From Methylocystaceae bacterium (GTDB taxonomy: Bacteria; Pseudomonadota; Alphaproteobacteria; Rhodospirillales; Terasakiellaceae): DNA of 64,000 bases. The notes beneath the pieces are model-generated. The model ran no database searches. It was not told the DNA's origin and worked only from the letters and a program-made list of their open reading frames with translations. Numbering within the stretch: the stretch's first letter is position 1; each line of letters begins with the position of its first letter. The translations under genes and the position numbers were made by a program. This document shows positions 8,461 through 16,350 of this stretch, piece by piece. The DNA lies in NCBI GenBank assembly GCA_013373205.1, contig JABXIG010000003.1, positions 1,157,853 to 1,221,852 of the forward strand, written 5' to 3'.

Positions 8461-10338
8461 CTAGAAGTGAGCGGAAAAATCATTAACCGCTTTCTGGATA
8501 TCCTTACCGATAAAGATCAAAAACCGATCGGCCCCTTGCGCTTCATCGGAATCAGTCATCATGGGCGCACCGGGAACATATTGAATTAATTGGGGGGCTT
8601 CACAATCACTTAAGTCGATCACCCCTTTCACCCTAAGTACATTTTCTGGCAGGGAGCTCATAGCCTCGTTCAGTTTTTTTGCAGCAAGGGGTGAAGCAGG
8701 CTTCCAGATCAGACTGGAAATGCCATCCTCTAGATGTGTGTGATGATGGTCATGGTCAGCATGATCGTGATGATGATGGTTGTGACCATGGTCATGTGTA
8801 TGCTCACAGGTGGAGGCATGATCTTTCACACGCGTATCTTCACGTTTCCATGAGGCATTAATACCATACAGTTTTGCAGGGTTAATATCCCCATAATCTG
8901 TACAATAGACAGGGGCAACGGGATTTAATTTGGCAATGCCGTCTTCCAATTCGCGGCGATGATCCTCATTTATTTCAGAGGATTTATTCAGCAAAACCAC
9001 ATCAGCAAGACGCACCTGATCGCGTGCTATTTCATATTCATTCAATGTTTGCAAGCCCAGTCGCGCATCAACCATGCTTGTAATGGAAGAAAAGGTTACG
9101 TCATCTTCCAGTTCGTTAATTTCAGAAATCAGATTCGCCGGATTAGCCAAGCCAGTCGTTTCTAAAACAACAAAGTCAGGCTGATAATCACGCAAGATAT
9201 CAGCCAGCGCCAATTTCAAATTACCCGCCAATGTACAACAGACACAGCCTTCATCCATTTCAGAAACTGCATAACTTTGACCTAATAAGCTTGCGTCCAG
9301 TCCTTTTTGCCCGATTTCGTTTTGAACAACAGCGACAAAACCATTATGTGCAGCTTGATATTCAATAAAGCGGGTCAGAAAACTTGTTTTTCCAGAGCCG
9401 AGAAAACCTGTCAGTACAATTAATTTCGGTTTTTCCTTGATACCAAGGGAACGTTTATCCAAAGAATTTTTGGCCCCTGTCATTTCTGCCTGCAACCAGC
9501 TGGCCTTATCATATGGCTCTGGTAAATCTGCCGGGGCCTGCCATGTAGTCAAGATGGTTTCAAGGGGACAAAACTTATCATATGTCGCCCAACCGATTTC
9601 AAGACGTTGGCGATTTATATCTGTTGCCAGTTCAACAACCATACCACCTGTGCTGTCATAAAAATGACGTTCACAAGCCCCTTCAGAAATCTGCAGGTTT
9701 GTCGGTTTTGTTCTAACAGCATGGGTCATCGAAGCGACAAGGTTTTCAAAAAATGGTAAGGCACAAGCCAAACTATCAAGGTTTTGATCACACTCGCCGG
9801 GGGCAACGGCCTCAATCACTTCGGTTGCAGTTTTTACTTTAAGGCCGTCACTTGCAATAATCTGCGTATATTCATCAGCTTCAAGTGAAAGTGAAAATTG
9901 ACCAAATTTATTAACTTGGCAATGGATCTTCGCAACAGTGAATAGTCGGCTTAAATCATCGAAAGCTGGGAAATCGCGTAACCGTTCGATAAAGTCGTCT
10001 GCCATGGCGCAGATGCCCGCCTCGACAGAAAAATTGTTTAAACGTTCTTCTTCTGGGGATGGAAAATAGGATAGATTAAAACTTGCCACTCCCCCCTCGT
10101 CCGAGGTTTCTTCAGAAGCAATGCATTGCAGACCAAAGACACCTGCAAACCCTGCAATCCGGGTTGTTAGACTGCCGGGATCACACGCACATTCATGCAT
10201 ACCGCGCCATCCTAAATGTTGACGCACACCAGGAATAAAATTGACCCGCAACAAAGCTGCACCGGGAAGGCTTGCAGCAGTTCTGGCCGGATCTTCAAGG
10301 GTGGATGGTGGTAATATTGAGGAAAGGTCGCAGCGCAT
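8461..10338 (-). CDS. CobW-type G3E GTPase fused to an unrecognised N-terminal domain
   Basis: A 625-residue protein in two parts. Residues 303-625 form a complete CobW/P47K metallochaperone GTPase: Walker A GFLGSGKT at 311-318, the metal-site CVCC at 365-368, ETTGLANP at 393-400, an NKSS nucleotide motif at 451-454, a histidine-rich metal-sensing stretch at 512-535 and a CobW C-terminal domain to the end. Residues 1-300 match no family I know; they hold scattered cysteines (C50, C52, C72, C110, C140) and no membrane segment. Stand-alone CobW proteins are about 320-400 residues. AAGGAG lies seven bases before the ATG. It is last in an operon behind a Tat-exported metallo-hydrolase, so it may load metal into that enzyme before export (inference). 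Confidence 0.85.
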   Translation of the reverse strand: MRCDLSSILPPSTLEDPARTAASLPGAALLRVNFIPGVRQHLGWRGMHECACDPGSLTTRIAGFAGVFGLQCIASEETSDEGGVASFNLSYFPSPEEERLNNFSVEAGICAMADDFIERLRDFPAFDDLSRLFTVAKIHCQVNKFGQFSLSLEADEYTQIIASDGLKVKTATEVIEAVAPGECDQNLDSLACALPFFENLVASMTHAVRTKPTNLQISEGACERHFYDSTGGMVVELATDINRQRLEIGWATYDKFCPLETILTTWQAPADLPEPYDKASWLQAEMTGAKNSLDKRSLGIKEKPKLIVLTGFLGSGKTSFLTRFIEYQAAHNGFVAVVQNEIGQKGLDASLLGQSYAVSEMDEGCVCCTLAGNLKLALADILRDYQPDFVVLETTGLANPANLISEINELEDDVTFSSITSMVDARLGLQTLNEYEIARDQVRLADVVLLNKSSEINEDHRRELEDGIAKLNPVAPVYCTDYGDINPAKLYGINASWKREDTRVKDHASTCEHTHDHGHNHHHHDHADHDHHHTHLEDGISSLIWKPASPLAAKKLNEAMSSLPENVLRVKGVIDLSDCEAPQLIQYVPGAPMMTDSDEAQGADRFLIFIGKDIQKAVNDFSAHF

Positions 10339-10373
10339 GATGAAACTCCTTTTATCGAAAAGGAAAATCAGCA

Positions 10374-10396
10374 GGCCGTCGAAAAGGGCGACGGCC
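10374..10396 (-). other. Intercistronic GC-rich hairpin between the metallo-hydrolase and CobW genes
   Basis: GGCCGTCG, a seven-base loop and CGACGGCC give a perfect eight-pair stem in the 76-base gap. No T tract follows on the transcribed strand, so it is more likely an mRNA-stabilising or processing element than a terminator. It lies about 36 bases before the CobW start. Confidence 0.5.
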
Positions 10397-10414
10397 CGCC
10401 AGTTGTATAGAAGG

Positions 10415-11572
10415 TTATCCGAAGGTAATCACGTCACCATTACCCAGATAGGCTTTGTCTTTAGAGCGATAACGTGCTGTACCTTCAATCACAGGATAGC
10501 CTGCAGTTACGAATTTTCTCGCACACAAGACACCGGTGCAATGGTTGCACCCGATCTTTTCAAAGCCATAGTTCCGAAGGGAGATGACAAGGTCATCATA
10601 TTTCGGATCCCAGTCATCAAATGGCGAAATGTGAAGCCCACCGTAAATACCATGGAAGTTATCATTTTCGTATTTGATTTCTTTGATGGCTGTTTCTGCA
10701 AACCGGATGATGCCTTGATGGCAGCACCCTGTGACGCTGACTAACCCTTTGTCAGCGACATTGAAGTACAAGGATTGTTCACCGAAGACACGGCAAATAA
10801 TCGGAATTGGGAAGACATAGCTGGCCATACCCGGCAGGAATGTTTTCAAACCGTTTTTGACTTCAATGACTTCCCCTTTATGACCACTGTCTTTGATATA
10901 TTGCAGACCTTCTGGATAAAATCCTTCAGGGATGTAAATAGTAATTTCAGGGTCATATTTCATTGTGACTGGAAGACCCCAGAAGTGGTCAAAATGTTCA
11001 TGTGAGATAAACAAGGCTTCAATTTCTTTGTTGCGAAGCATTTTATCAATGCCTTCACGTTTGAAGCTTTCATCCATCCACTTATAGGACCAGCCACTGT
11101 CGAGCAGGAATTTATGTTTGTCACCTTCCATTCCTTCGACTTCGACCAAGGCTGCGAAACCGCCCGCATTGTCAGAGTGAATAGTTTCGCGTTCAATAAT
11201 TTCCCATGCTTCATCCAATTTATCAGGCAACAGGTGTTTGATTTTTTGGATACCATCTTCATAGGAACCATTGCCAAGACCTTTTCCGTTACCAAATGGT
11301 GGCCAGTTATAGTCATATTGGTTTACCAATAGACCCCCTGCCCCTTTGATGTCACCCATCAGGACGGCATTTTCAAACCATGAGGTTTCGGAAATGTTTG
11401 TGACCTTGACACTTTTGCAGATCCCGATGTCAGTCATTTTACGATCGGTTTCAGCGAAGTGGGTTTTACGTGCTGAGGAGTATGAATAGAACCCCATTGC
11501 ACCGAGTAACCCAACGCCGACGCCTGTTGTAGCGCCTTTTAAGAACGATCTGCGATCAGATGTACCAGACAT
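10415..11572 (-). CDS. Tat-exported metallo-beta-lactamase-fold hydrolase, COG1237-like
   Basis: A 385-residue protein starting with a textbook twin-arginine signal (DRRSFLK at 6-12) and a hydrophobic segment at about 15-33 without a clear cleavage site, so it may remain anchored. The metal site HEHFDH lies at 191-196. TGCCHQGI at 281-288, YGGLHI at 310-315 and GCNHCTG at 341-347 are signatures of the COG1237 branch, which includes archaeal dihydropterin ribofuranosylaminobenzene phosphate synthase. The substrate here is unknown. I chose the ATG with GAGAGGAGA just upstream over an in-frame TTG ten codons earlier. It lies between the polytopic membrane protein and the CobW fusion, 22 bases after the former. 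Confidence 0.85.
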   Translation of the reverse strand: MSGTSDRRSFLKGATTGVGVGLLGAMGFYSYSSARKTHFAETDRKMTDIGICKSVKVTNISETSWFENAVLMGDIKGAGGLLVNQYDYNWPPFGNGKGLGNGSYEDGIQKIKHLLPDKLDEAWEIIERETIHSDNAGGFAALVEVEGMEGDKHKFLLDSGWSYKWMDESFKREGIDKMLRNKEIEALFISHEHFDHFWGLPVTMKYDPEITIYIPEGFYPEGLQYIKDSGHKGEVIEVKNGLKTFLPGMASYVFPIPIICRVFGEQSLYFNVADKGLVSVTGCCHQGIIRFAETAIKEIKYENDNFHGIYGGLHISPFDDWDPKYDDLVISLRNYGFEKIGCNHCTGVLCARKFVTAGYPVIEGTARYRSKDKAYLGNGDVITFG

Positions 11573-11594
11573 GACTTTTCTCCTCTCGCTAGGG

Positions 11595-13007
11595 TTACTC
11601 AATAATCGTGATCATGCTGTAGAACGAAGGCAGCGCGAACACGGTGATGAAATAGAAGGCAACGCCGCAGACAGCACCAACACCAAGACCCAGGCCCCAG
11701 TTTTCACGTGGACGTGCATCTTCGATTTGGGCAAGTTTCATTTGACGTTCTGCGGCAAGTTCATCTGCACTTTTGATTTCAAGTTTCCAACCCGGCCAAT
11801 TATCCATGAACCAGTGATGAACCAGCATCAGATTAACGAGCCAGATCATCGGGATCATCGGGAATTGTTGTGGGTGAGAGAAACCTTTTTGAGTCCCAAG
11901 GAACAGATGTGAAGTTTTGTAGTACACGATGTACAGCAGAACTGAAGCGGCCAATACGATCAGTGTACGTACAGCAACATTAACCGGCATGGAGAACTTC
12001 CGTGGCCAATTGTCAAAATAGAAGTGCAAGACAAGGGCTGGAACAAGGAAGAAGATCGCCATTTCACCGACATGCAACCAGCGCCAGTCTGGTGCAAAGG
12101 CACGACGTGTTCCGCGGACTGCTTCGCCCCATGTCAATTCTTGTGCAAAATACAGGAAGAAGTGAACAGAAACGGCAATCGCAATAATTCCGAAGAAAGT
12201 CGCAAGACGACGTAACCAGTTGTTGCGGATCAGGTTGAAGGGATAACGCTCCCAGATGGTTTCCACCAGCCAGACCACAACTGTACAGCACATGATCCAG
12301 GAGATATGGAAGTTACCGGAAACGGTATCAGCAAATTCTTCCCAATACGGTGGTGCGATTGAGGTGAAGTACTGCCACGGGTGATACAGAATACCCATAT
12401 GTGGGTGCATGGTTACAAAATACACCACAGTTGACAGGAAGAAGCTTGCAATAAGAATGGAAAAACCACGACCTGGTTGGGTCATTTTTTCCCATGGGCT
12501 ATTCTCGAAAGCCACGACCCAGGCTGGTGACAACCAGGATGCAATAGCGGCAAACATCAAAATTGCCAGACTTGCATATTCAATGGCAAAGAAAGATGTG
12601 ATGCCAGGAAGTTTTTCGAGTTGTTCAGGGTTAAAGTAGGCCAGACCAAAGTTGCCGAGCAAGCCTTCAAAGAAGCCTTTAATCAAAACAACAAGGATCA
12701 AGACTGAACCACCAGTAAGGACGACGCCTTTCAGCAATGGATGGGTATTTTCAAGCCAGGCCCGTTTAAAAGGCCAGAAATCAAACAGATAAACCATCCA
12801 GATCATCATGATCAGCCACCAGCGGCAATACATATAACCTACATACGGAGTATACATACGCAACACACCGCGCGGATCTTGGAAAATCCACCATGTTGCA
12901 TAGAATACGGCTACTAACAGGACTAGATTGACCAGCGCTGAAACAGGGCCAGGCCATCTTTTGACCAGTTTTCTTTCCTCTAGGAAGCCTACGCCATAGT
13001 TTTCCAT
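11595..13007 (-). CDS. Polytopic inner-membrane protein of unknown function (about 11 helices)
   Basis: A 470-residue integral membrane protein with about eleven hydrophobic segments and an unusually high tryptophan and histidine content. Examples are CRWWLIMMIWMVYLFDFWPF in the second helix, TMHPHMGILYHPW after the fifth, and LVHHWFMDNWPGW near the tenth. Such clustered histidines near helix ends could bind metal or haem (inference). A short charged cytoplasmic stretch (about residues 405-430) precedes the last helix. I do not recognise the family. Its position directly ahead of the Tat-exported metallo-hydrolase suggests that they work at the same membrane, as transporter and enzyme or as one complex. 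Confidence 0.8.
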   Translation of the reverse strand: MENYGVGFLEERKLVKRWPGPVSALVNLVLLVAVFYATWWIFQDPRGVLRMYTPYVGYMYCRWWLIMMIWMVYLFDFWPFKRAWLENTHPLLKGVVLTGGSVLILVVLIKGFFEGLLGNFGLAYFNPEQLEKLPGITSFFAIEYASLAILMFAAIASWLSPAWVVAFENSPWEKMTQPGRGFSILIASFFLSTVVYFVTMHPHMGILYHPWQYFTSIAPPYWEEFADTVSGNFHISWIMCCTVVVWLVETIWERYPFNLIRNNWLRRLATFFGIIAIAVSVHFFLYFAQELTWGEAVRGTRRAFAPDWRWLHVGEMAIFFLVPALVLHFYFDNWPRKFSMPVNVAVRTLIVLAASVLLYIVYYKTSHLFLGTQKGFSHPQQFPMIPMIWLVNLMLVHHWFMDNWPGWKLEIKSADELAAERQMKLAQIEDARPRENWGLGLGVGAVCGVAFYFITVFALPSFYSMITIIE

Positions 13008-13067
13008 GACACTCTCCCGTTAGGTTTGACGAGGAACCCTGTAAAAAACAGGTTGTTCCTTGTACGA

Positions 13068-13346
13068 TTACTCTCCGCGTTGTTCTTGCATACATAAACA
13101 GATTGCTGCGAGTAAGGCTTCTTGTTCCATGTTGTCAGCATCCAGACCAAGACGTTCAGCTTCTGCGCGTAGCATGTCGGGAGTGAAATCAGATTGAATC
13201 GCTTCCAGCGGCAAGCCACCGAAAGAGGGTTGTTTAGGCATTTCACAGGGTGTTACCTGTGATGCAGACGCTGATTTGTGATGTTCTGTTTTAAAGAACG
13301 CCCCATGTAACAGGTCTCTGCGTGACATTAAGCCGAGGTTCAACAT
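13068..13346 (-). CDS. Small hypothetical protein with an SRRDLL motif
   Basis: A 92-residue protein of unknown function. AGGAGG lies seven bases before the ATG at 13344-13346, which sets the start even though another in-frame ATG sits six codons on. The N-terminus holds MSRRDLLHGAFF (7-18), like a twin-arginine motif but without a hydrophobic stretch; NapF-type redox accessory proteins carry similar leader-like tags. The rest is soluble, with an acidic helical part at 52-92 and only two cysteines (C33, C84). Its start overlaps the end of the GntR gene by seven bases, so the two are co-translated, and it precedes the membrane-protein gene. Confidence 0.7.
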   Translation of the reverse strand: MLNLGLMSRRDLLHGAFFKTEHHKSASASQVTPCEMPKQPSFGGLPLEAIQSDFTPDMLRAEAERLGLDADNMEQEALLAAICLCMQEQRGE

Positions 13347-14098
13347 CTTGCTTCCTCCTGAACAGCGTTTGCAATGACGGGTGATAAAGGCACGTTACGT
13401 AATTTGGAAAATGCAACGGCCGTATTGACGATTTTTCGCCGTGTTGCACAGCGTGCCTGTTCTACGTTCTTATCTTTCAGTGCACGGAAAATGCGTACGA
13501 AGTCACCAAACATTTTGGCCCGTTCATCTTCGGGGAAAGATAGAAAACGTGGGAAGACCACCGATGCACTCACACAAAGTGAACGCACAACCTCGTCAAC
13601 AACGGGGTTATCGGTCGCTGTCGCAATTTTATAGAAAAATTTTTTAGTTTGAGCTTTGATCTGGTTCATATCTTGTTCAACGATCGCAGACCCTAATTTT
13701 GAAATAATCTCTTCAAGTTTTTTAACCTCAAGACTATCAATCCGAAGAGCTGCAAGCCCCACCAGTTCCGGCAAAAAAAGATAGGCTGCCTCCAAACGCG
13801 ACATAAGATTGATGACAGAATCATCATCCATCAAGTCCGTTTTATGTGAATGGGGTTCACGTGAAGTGAGATAACATCCGCTGCCTTTGCGAATAGACAC
13901 CATGCCGCGTGTTTCTAAACGTTTCAAGACATGGCGCAATGTATTGCGGCTCACACCAAGATCAGCAGAAAGCTGGCGTTCAGCGGGCAGACGCTCCCCA
14001 ACTTTCCACGACCCATCAGAAATCATCTGAACGAGTTGCGCGTCCAGCTTCATTTCTTGACCTGCCGGAGCCTGATTATGGTGCGATGCGGTTCTCAT
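13340..14098 (-). CDS. GntR-family regulator, FadR/FCD type
   Basis: A 252-residue regulator. A GntR winged helix lies at about 15-80 (GERLPAERQLSADLGVSRNT and LKRLETRGMVSIRKGSG), followed by an all-helical FCD-type ligand domain. The ATG at 14098 is used; an in-frame TTG five codons upstream also lacks a good ribosome site and would lie inside an operator-like repeat. It is the first gene of the operon with the small protein, membrane protein, metallo-hydrolase and CobW fusion. Two TGGYTCTACCA repeats in the divergent control region fit the TGGTnnnACCA half-site pattern of FadR-type regulators, so autoregulation is likely (inference). Confidence 0.85.
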   Translation of the reverse strand: MRTASHHNQAPAGQEMKLDAQLVQMISDGSWKVGERLPAERQLSADLGVSRNTLRHVLKRLETRGMVSIRKGSGCYLTSREPHSHKTDLMDDDSVINLMSRLEAAYLFLPELVGLAALRIDSLEVKKLEEIISKLGSAIVEQDMNQIKAQTKKFFYKIATATDNPVVDEVVRSLCVSASVVFPRFLSFPEDERAKMFGDFVRIFRALKDKNVEQARCATRRKIVNTAVAFSKLRNVPLSPVIANAVQEEARC

Positions 14099-14101
14099 AA
14101 C

Positions 14102-14112
14102 TGGTTCTACCA
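14102..14112. promoter_or_regulatory. Operator-like inverted repeat TGGTTCTACCA
   Basis: A perfect TGGT-N3-ACCA palindrome just upstream of the GntR start codon, downstream of the predicted minus-strand promoter. It fits the FadR-subfamily operator pattern and is repeated at 14189-14199. Confidence 0.6.
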
Positions 14113-14153
14113 AAGTAATAGTTAGGTTTTTTAGATTCTAATAATCCTCATAT

Positions 14154-14181
14154 ATATTATATAAAAATCACAAAAAGTCAA
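14154..14181 (-). promoter_or_regulatory. Predicted sigma-70-type promoter of the GntR / CobW operon
   Basis: On the minus strand TTGACT (14181-14176) is followed after 16 bases by TAATAT (14159-14154). The surrounding stretch is very AT-rich. The two operator-like repeats lie on either side of it. Confidence 0.5.
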
Positions 14182-14188
14182 GAAAAAT

Positions 14189-14199
14189 TGGCTCTACCA
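14189..14199. promoter_or_regulatory. Operator-like inverted repeat TGGCTCTACCA
   Basis: Differs from the 14102-14112 repeat at one base. Centred 87 bases from it, close to a whole number of helical turns, and between the two divergent promoters. Confidence 0.55.
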
Positions 14200-14211
14200 C
14201 TTTGGTCTGAA

Positions 14212-14240
14212 TTGGTTTAACATGCAGAATATGGTAATAT
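14212..14240 (+). promoter_or_regulatory. Predicted promoter of the PAS/GAF-like gene
   Basis: TTGGTT, a 17-base spacer and TAATAT. The -35 match is weak. It lies 54 bases upstream of the chosen start codon. Confidence 0.35.
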
Positions 14241-14293
14241 GAACATACGAGGGTCAGGGCCTTGAACGTTTTCACAGTAAGGTGCAACAAATA

Positions 14294-15226
14294 ATGAACG
14301 TAAATCACATCGAAGATTCATTAAACATGGAAGATATTGAAGAATGTCTGGGAAGCATGGCGGCCTTGCTTTGGCGCGTCGAAACAGAAAAGGCGCGCCT
14401 TGAAATACTCAATCGTCATGGCTTTAGTCATCTAAATGTAGATGCCGTTCAACTTTTGAAAAACCCAAATTACCGTCAACAAATTACACATGGTGATGAC
14501 CTGTTGGACCTGAATGCGACCATGCGCGCGGTTCAACAAGGCGAAACGGTCTCAACTGTTTTTCGTGTCGTTGTGCAAGACGGTAAAACAATCTGGTTAA
14601 AGTTAGCCAGCCATGTTGACCCGCAAAGACCGGGCTATGTCTGGGGGCACTTAATTGACCTGAGCGATGTTGTGAATGATTTCCTGCACCAACCCCGCCT
14701 TGCATGGGGTATGCAATCCAGTAAAGCCCCCCCCTCTTTTCCAACTGATGGGGGATTACTGGCGACATTCTCCCCCCCACAAAAGATGGAAGATATTTTG
14801 CGTCTTCTTTTTGAACAACAAGAAGAACCAGAATTTGATAGTATTTTATTTTCTGATGTGAATCTTAAAGACAAGAAAGTCACGGTCTATTCCCACGGTG
14901 CCCCCTTTGCTGAGCTGGAACAGGAAAAAACATATCCATACGAAGGTACAATCGCTGAGAACATTGTGACGTTTAAACTAGATCATCTCATTGTTGATGA
15001 CACGCTAGATAGTATCAAACCAATTGACTGGGCCCTTTTTATTCCGGCAGGAATTCGTTCTTATTATGCCAAACCAATTTTTAACGTTGGTAAAATCGAA
15101 AGCGTGCTGATCCTCTGTTCAACACGCCCCAAAGCCTTTAGCGAAGAACAGACGAAAGAGTTCACAGATGTGTTCAAATCCTTTCAATCTGCTCTTCAAC
15201 AATGGCGAAACCAGCCTGAAGCGTAA
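14294..15226 (+). CDS. PAS- and GAF-like sensory protein without an output domain
   Basis: A 310-residue soluble protein. Residues about 10-125 have the pattern of a PAS domain, ending in WLKLASHVDPQRPGYVWGHLIDLSD, like a PAS core plus PAC. Residues about 165-300 resemble a GAF domain, with the IPAGIRSYYAKPIF and VLILCSTRPKAFSEE segments typical of its last strands and helix. No kinase, GGDEF or DNA-binding part is present. I prefer the ATG at 14294 with AAGGTG at 14279-14284 over a GTG 12 bases earlier. It diverges from the GntR / CobW operon and shares its control region, so it may sense for that system (inference). Confidence 0.6.
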   Translation: MNVNHIEDSLNMEDIEECLGSMAALLWRVETEKARLEILNRHGFSHLNVDAVQLLKNPNYRQQITHGDDLLDLNATMRAVQQGETVSTVFRVVVQDGKTIWLKLASHVDPQRPGYVWGHLIDLSDVVNDFLHQPRLAWGMQSSKAPPSFPTDGGLLATFSPPQKMEDILRLLFEQQEEPEFDSILFSDVNLKDKKVTVYSHGAPFAELEQEKTYPYEGTIAENIVTFKLDHLIVDDTLDSIKPIDWALFIPAGIRSYYAKPIFNVGKIESVLILCSTRPKAFSEEQTKEFTDVFKSFQSALQQWRNQPEA

Positions 15227-15235
15227 GAAATCTCC

Positions 15236-15670
15236 TTACAGGTAGGCAGCCAGTTTCTGTTTCATTTCCTCATCAAAGGGGACCGATTTACCGGTATCAA
15301 GGTCTGCTTTCACCAATACCGTTTCTGCCGTTGAAAAACAGACGTCTTTTGCAAAAAGCCCCTGATGAATCACGATAGAACTGTTGCCAATTCTACCAAT
15401 TTTTGTGCCAATCGAAATATCATTGGGGTAATCAACGGGCAGACGATAAGTGATATTCAAATTTGCGATCACCCAATTGATTTTTGATCTGAAGTCATGA
15501 TCTAAAACGCGCACAAAAAAGTCAGCCCGTGCCGTCTCACAATAAACCGCTGAGGCAATATTGTTGAGATGGTTCAATGCATCCAGATCCGCAAATCGAA
15601 ACGTTTCTTCAGTCCAGAAATTAAACGTTTCACGTTGAGTTAAATCTTGTAGATCAGCCATACTCAGCAC
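15236..15670 (-). CDS. Acyl-CoA thioesterase, 4-hydroxybenzoyl-CoA thioesterase family
   Basis: A 144-residue single hotdog domain with the family active-site segment FADLDALNHLNN at 26-37, where the aspartate after FA is the expected nucleophile or base. It hydrolyses an acyl-CoA to free acid and CoA; chain specificity is unknown. It is the last gene of the long beta-oxidation operon and overlaps the crotonase stop by seven bases. Its 3' end lies ten bases from the convergent PAS/GAF gene, with no room for a separate terminator. Confidence 0.85.
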   Translation of the reverse strand: MLSMADLQDLTQRETFNFWTEETFRFADLDALNHLNNIASAVYCETARADFFVRVLDHDFRSKINWVIANLNITYRLPVDYPNDISIGTKIGRIGNSSIVIHQGLFAKDVCFSTAETVLVKADLDTGKSVPFDEEMKQKLAAYL

Positions 15671-16335
15671 CCGTAAACAGCTTTGTGTTTTTTAAGGAAA
15701 TCCGAACGTAAATCACGCTTGGCCTTGGCATGAGCGTTTAGATCGATCTGTGCCAGATCCGTCGCAGCTTTGATTGCAGTCTCGACAACATCTGTACCAT
15801 CAACAACAGCATCCAAGAACCCCGCAAGCTTTGCTTCATTGGGATCATAAAGGACACTATTGGCAACTGCCGGAATTTGATACGCAACAGAGAGGCGGCT
15901 CTTAGCAAGGTCAATTCCGAAAGTTGGCATTTCAACCCCGATGGCAATCTCATTCAAGCCCAATTTATAGCTCCCCTGCTGTCCGATACGATAATCGCAG
16001 GATAGAAGTAAGATACCACCATATGCCAGTGCATGACCATTACACGCAAGAATGACCGGGACAGGCATATTCAGCAACCGATAGGAAAGTTGAAAACCTT
16101 CCAGCAGCAATCTCTCTTTACCTTCACCACCTGCTTGCATGGTTTTAAGATCAAACCCACCGCAAAACTTATCTTTACGTCCAGTCAAAACGATGGCTTT
16201 GGCTGTTTTTTCGACAGCATCCAGTACATCATTGACTTGTTTAACCATATCAAATGAAAAGGCATTAACTTTGCCGTCATCCATGGTGATAACGCACACA
16301 TCACCATGTATCTCATAGCTTACAGCAGTGCTCAT
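15664..16335 (-). CDS. Enoyl-CoA hydratase/isomerase (crotonase) family protein
   Basis: A 223-residue crotonase. The oxyanion-hole segments are visible (FCGGFDLKTM near 58-67 and CNGHALAYGGILLLSCDYRIG at about 98-118). The acidic residues of classical hydratases in the second motif are not obvious, so isomerase, hydrolase or another crotonase chemistry is possible. It is slightly short for the family (about 255-265). It lies between the nitronate monooxygenase-like gene and a thioesterase in the same operon. Confidence 0.85.
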   Translation of the reverse strand: MSTAVSYEIHGDVCVITMDDGKVNAFSFDMVKQVNDVLDAVEKTAKAIVLTGRKDKFCGGFDLKTMQAGGEGKERLLLEGFQLSYRLLNMPVPVILACNGHALAYGGILLLSCDYRIGQQGSYKLGLNEIAIGVEMPTFGIDLAKSRLSVAYQIPAVANSVLYDPNEAKLAGFLDAVVDGTDVVETAIKAATDLAQIDLNAHAKAKRDLRSDFLKKHKAVYGC

Positions 16336-16350
16336 CTTGAATTTTCCTGA

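Noticed and set aside
8750-8830. CAT/GTG-rich repeat as a possible tandem repeat array
   Set aside because: It is the coding sequence for the histidine-rich metal loop of the CobW protein, with irregular units.
12781-13095. Minus-strand 104-codon frame overlapping the membrane-protein gene
   Set aside because: Out-of-frame shadow of a well-supported gene; no ribosome site or family features.
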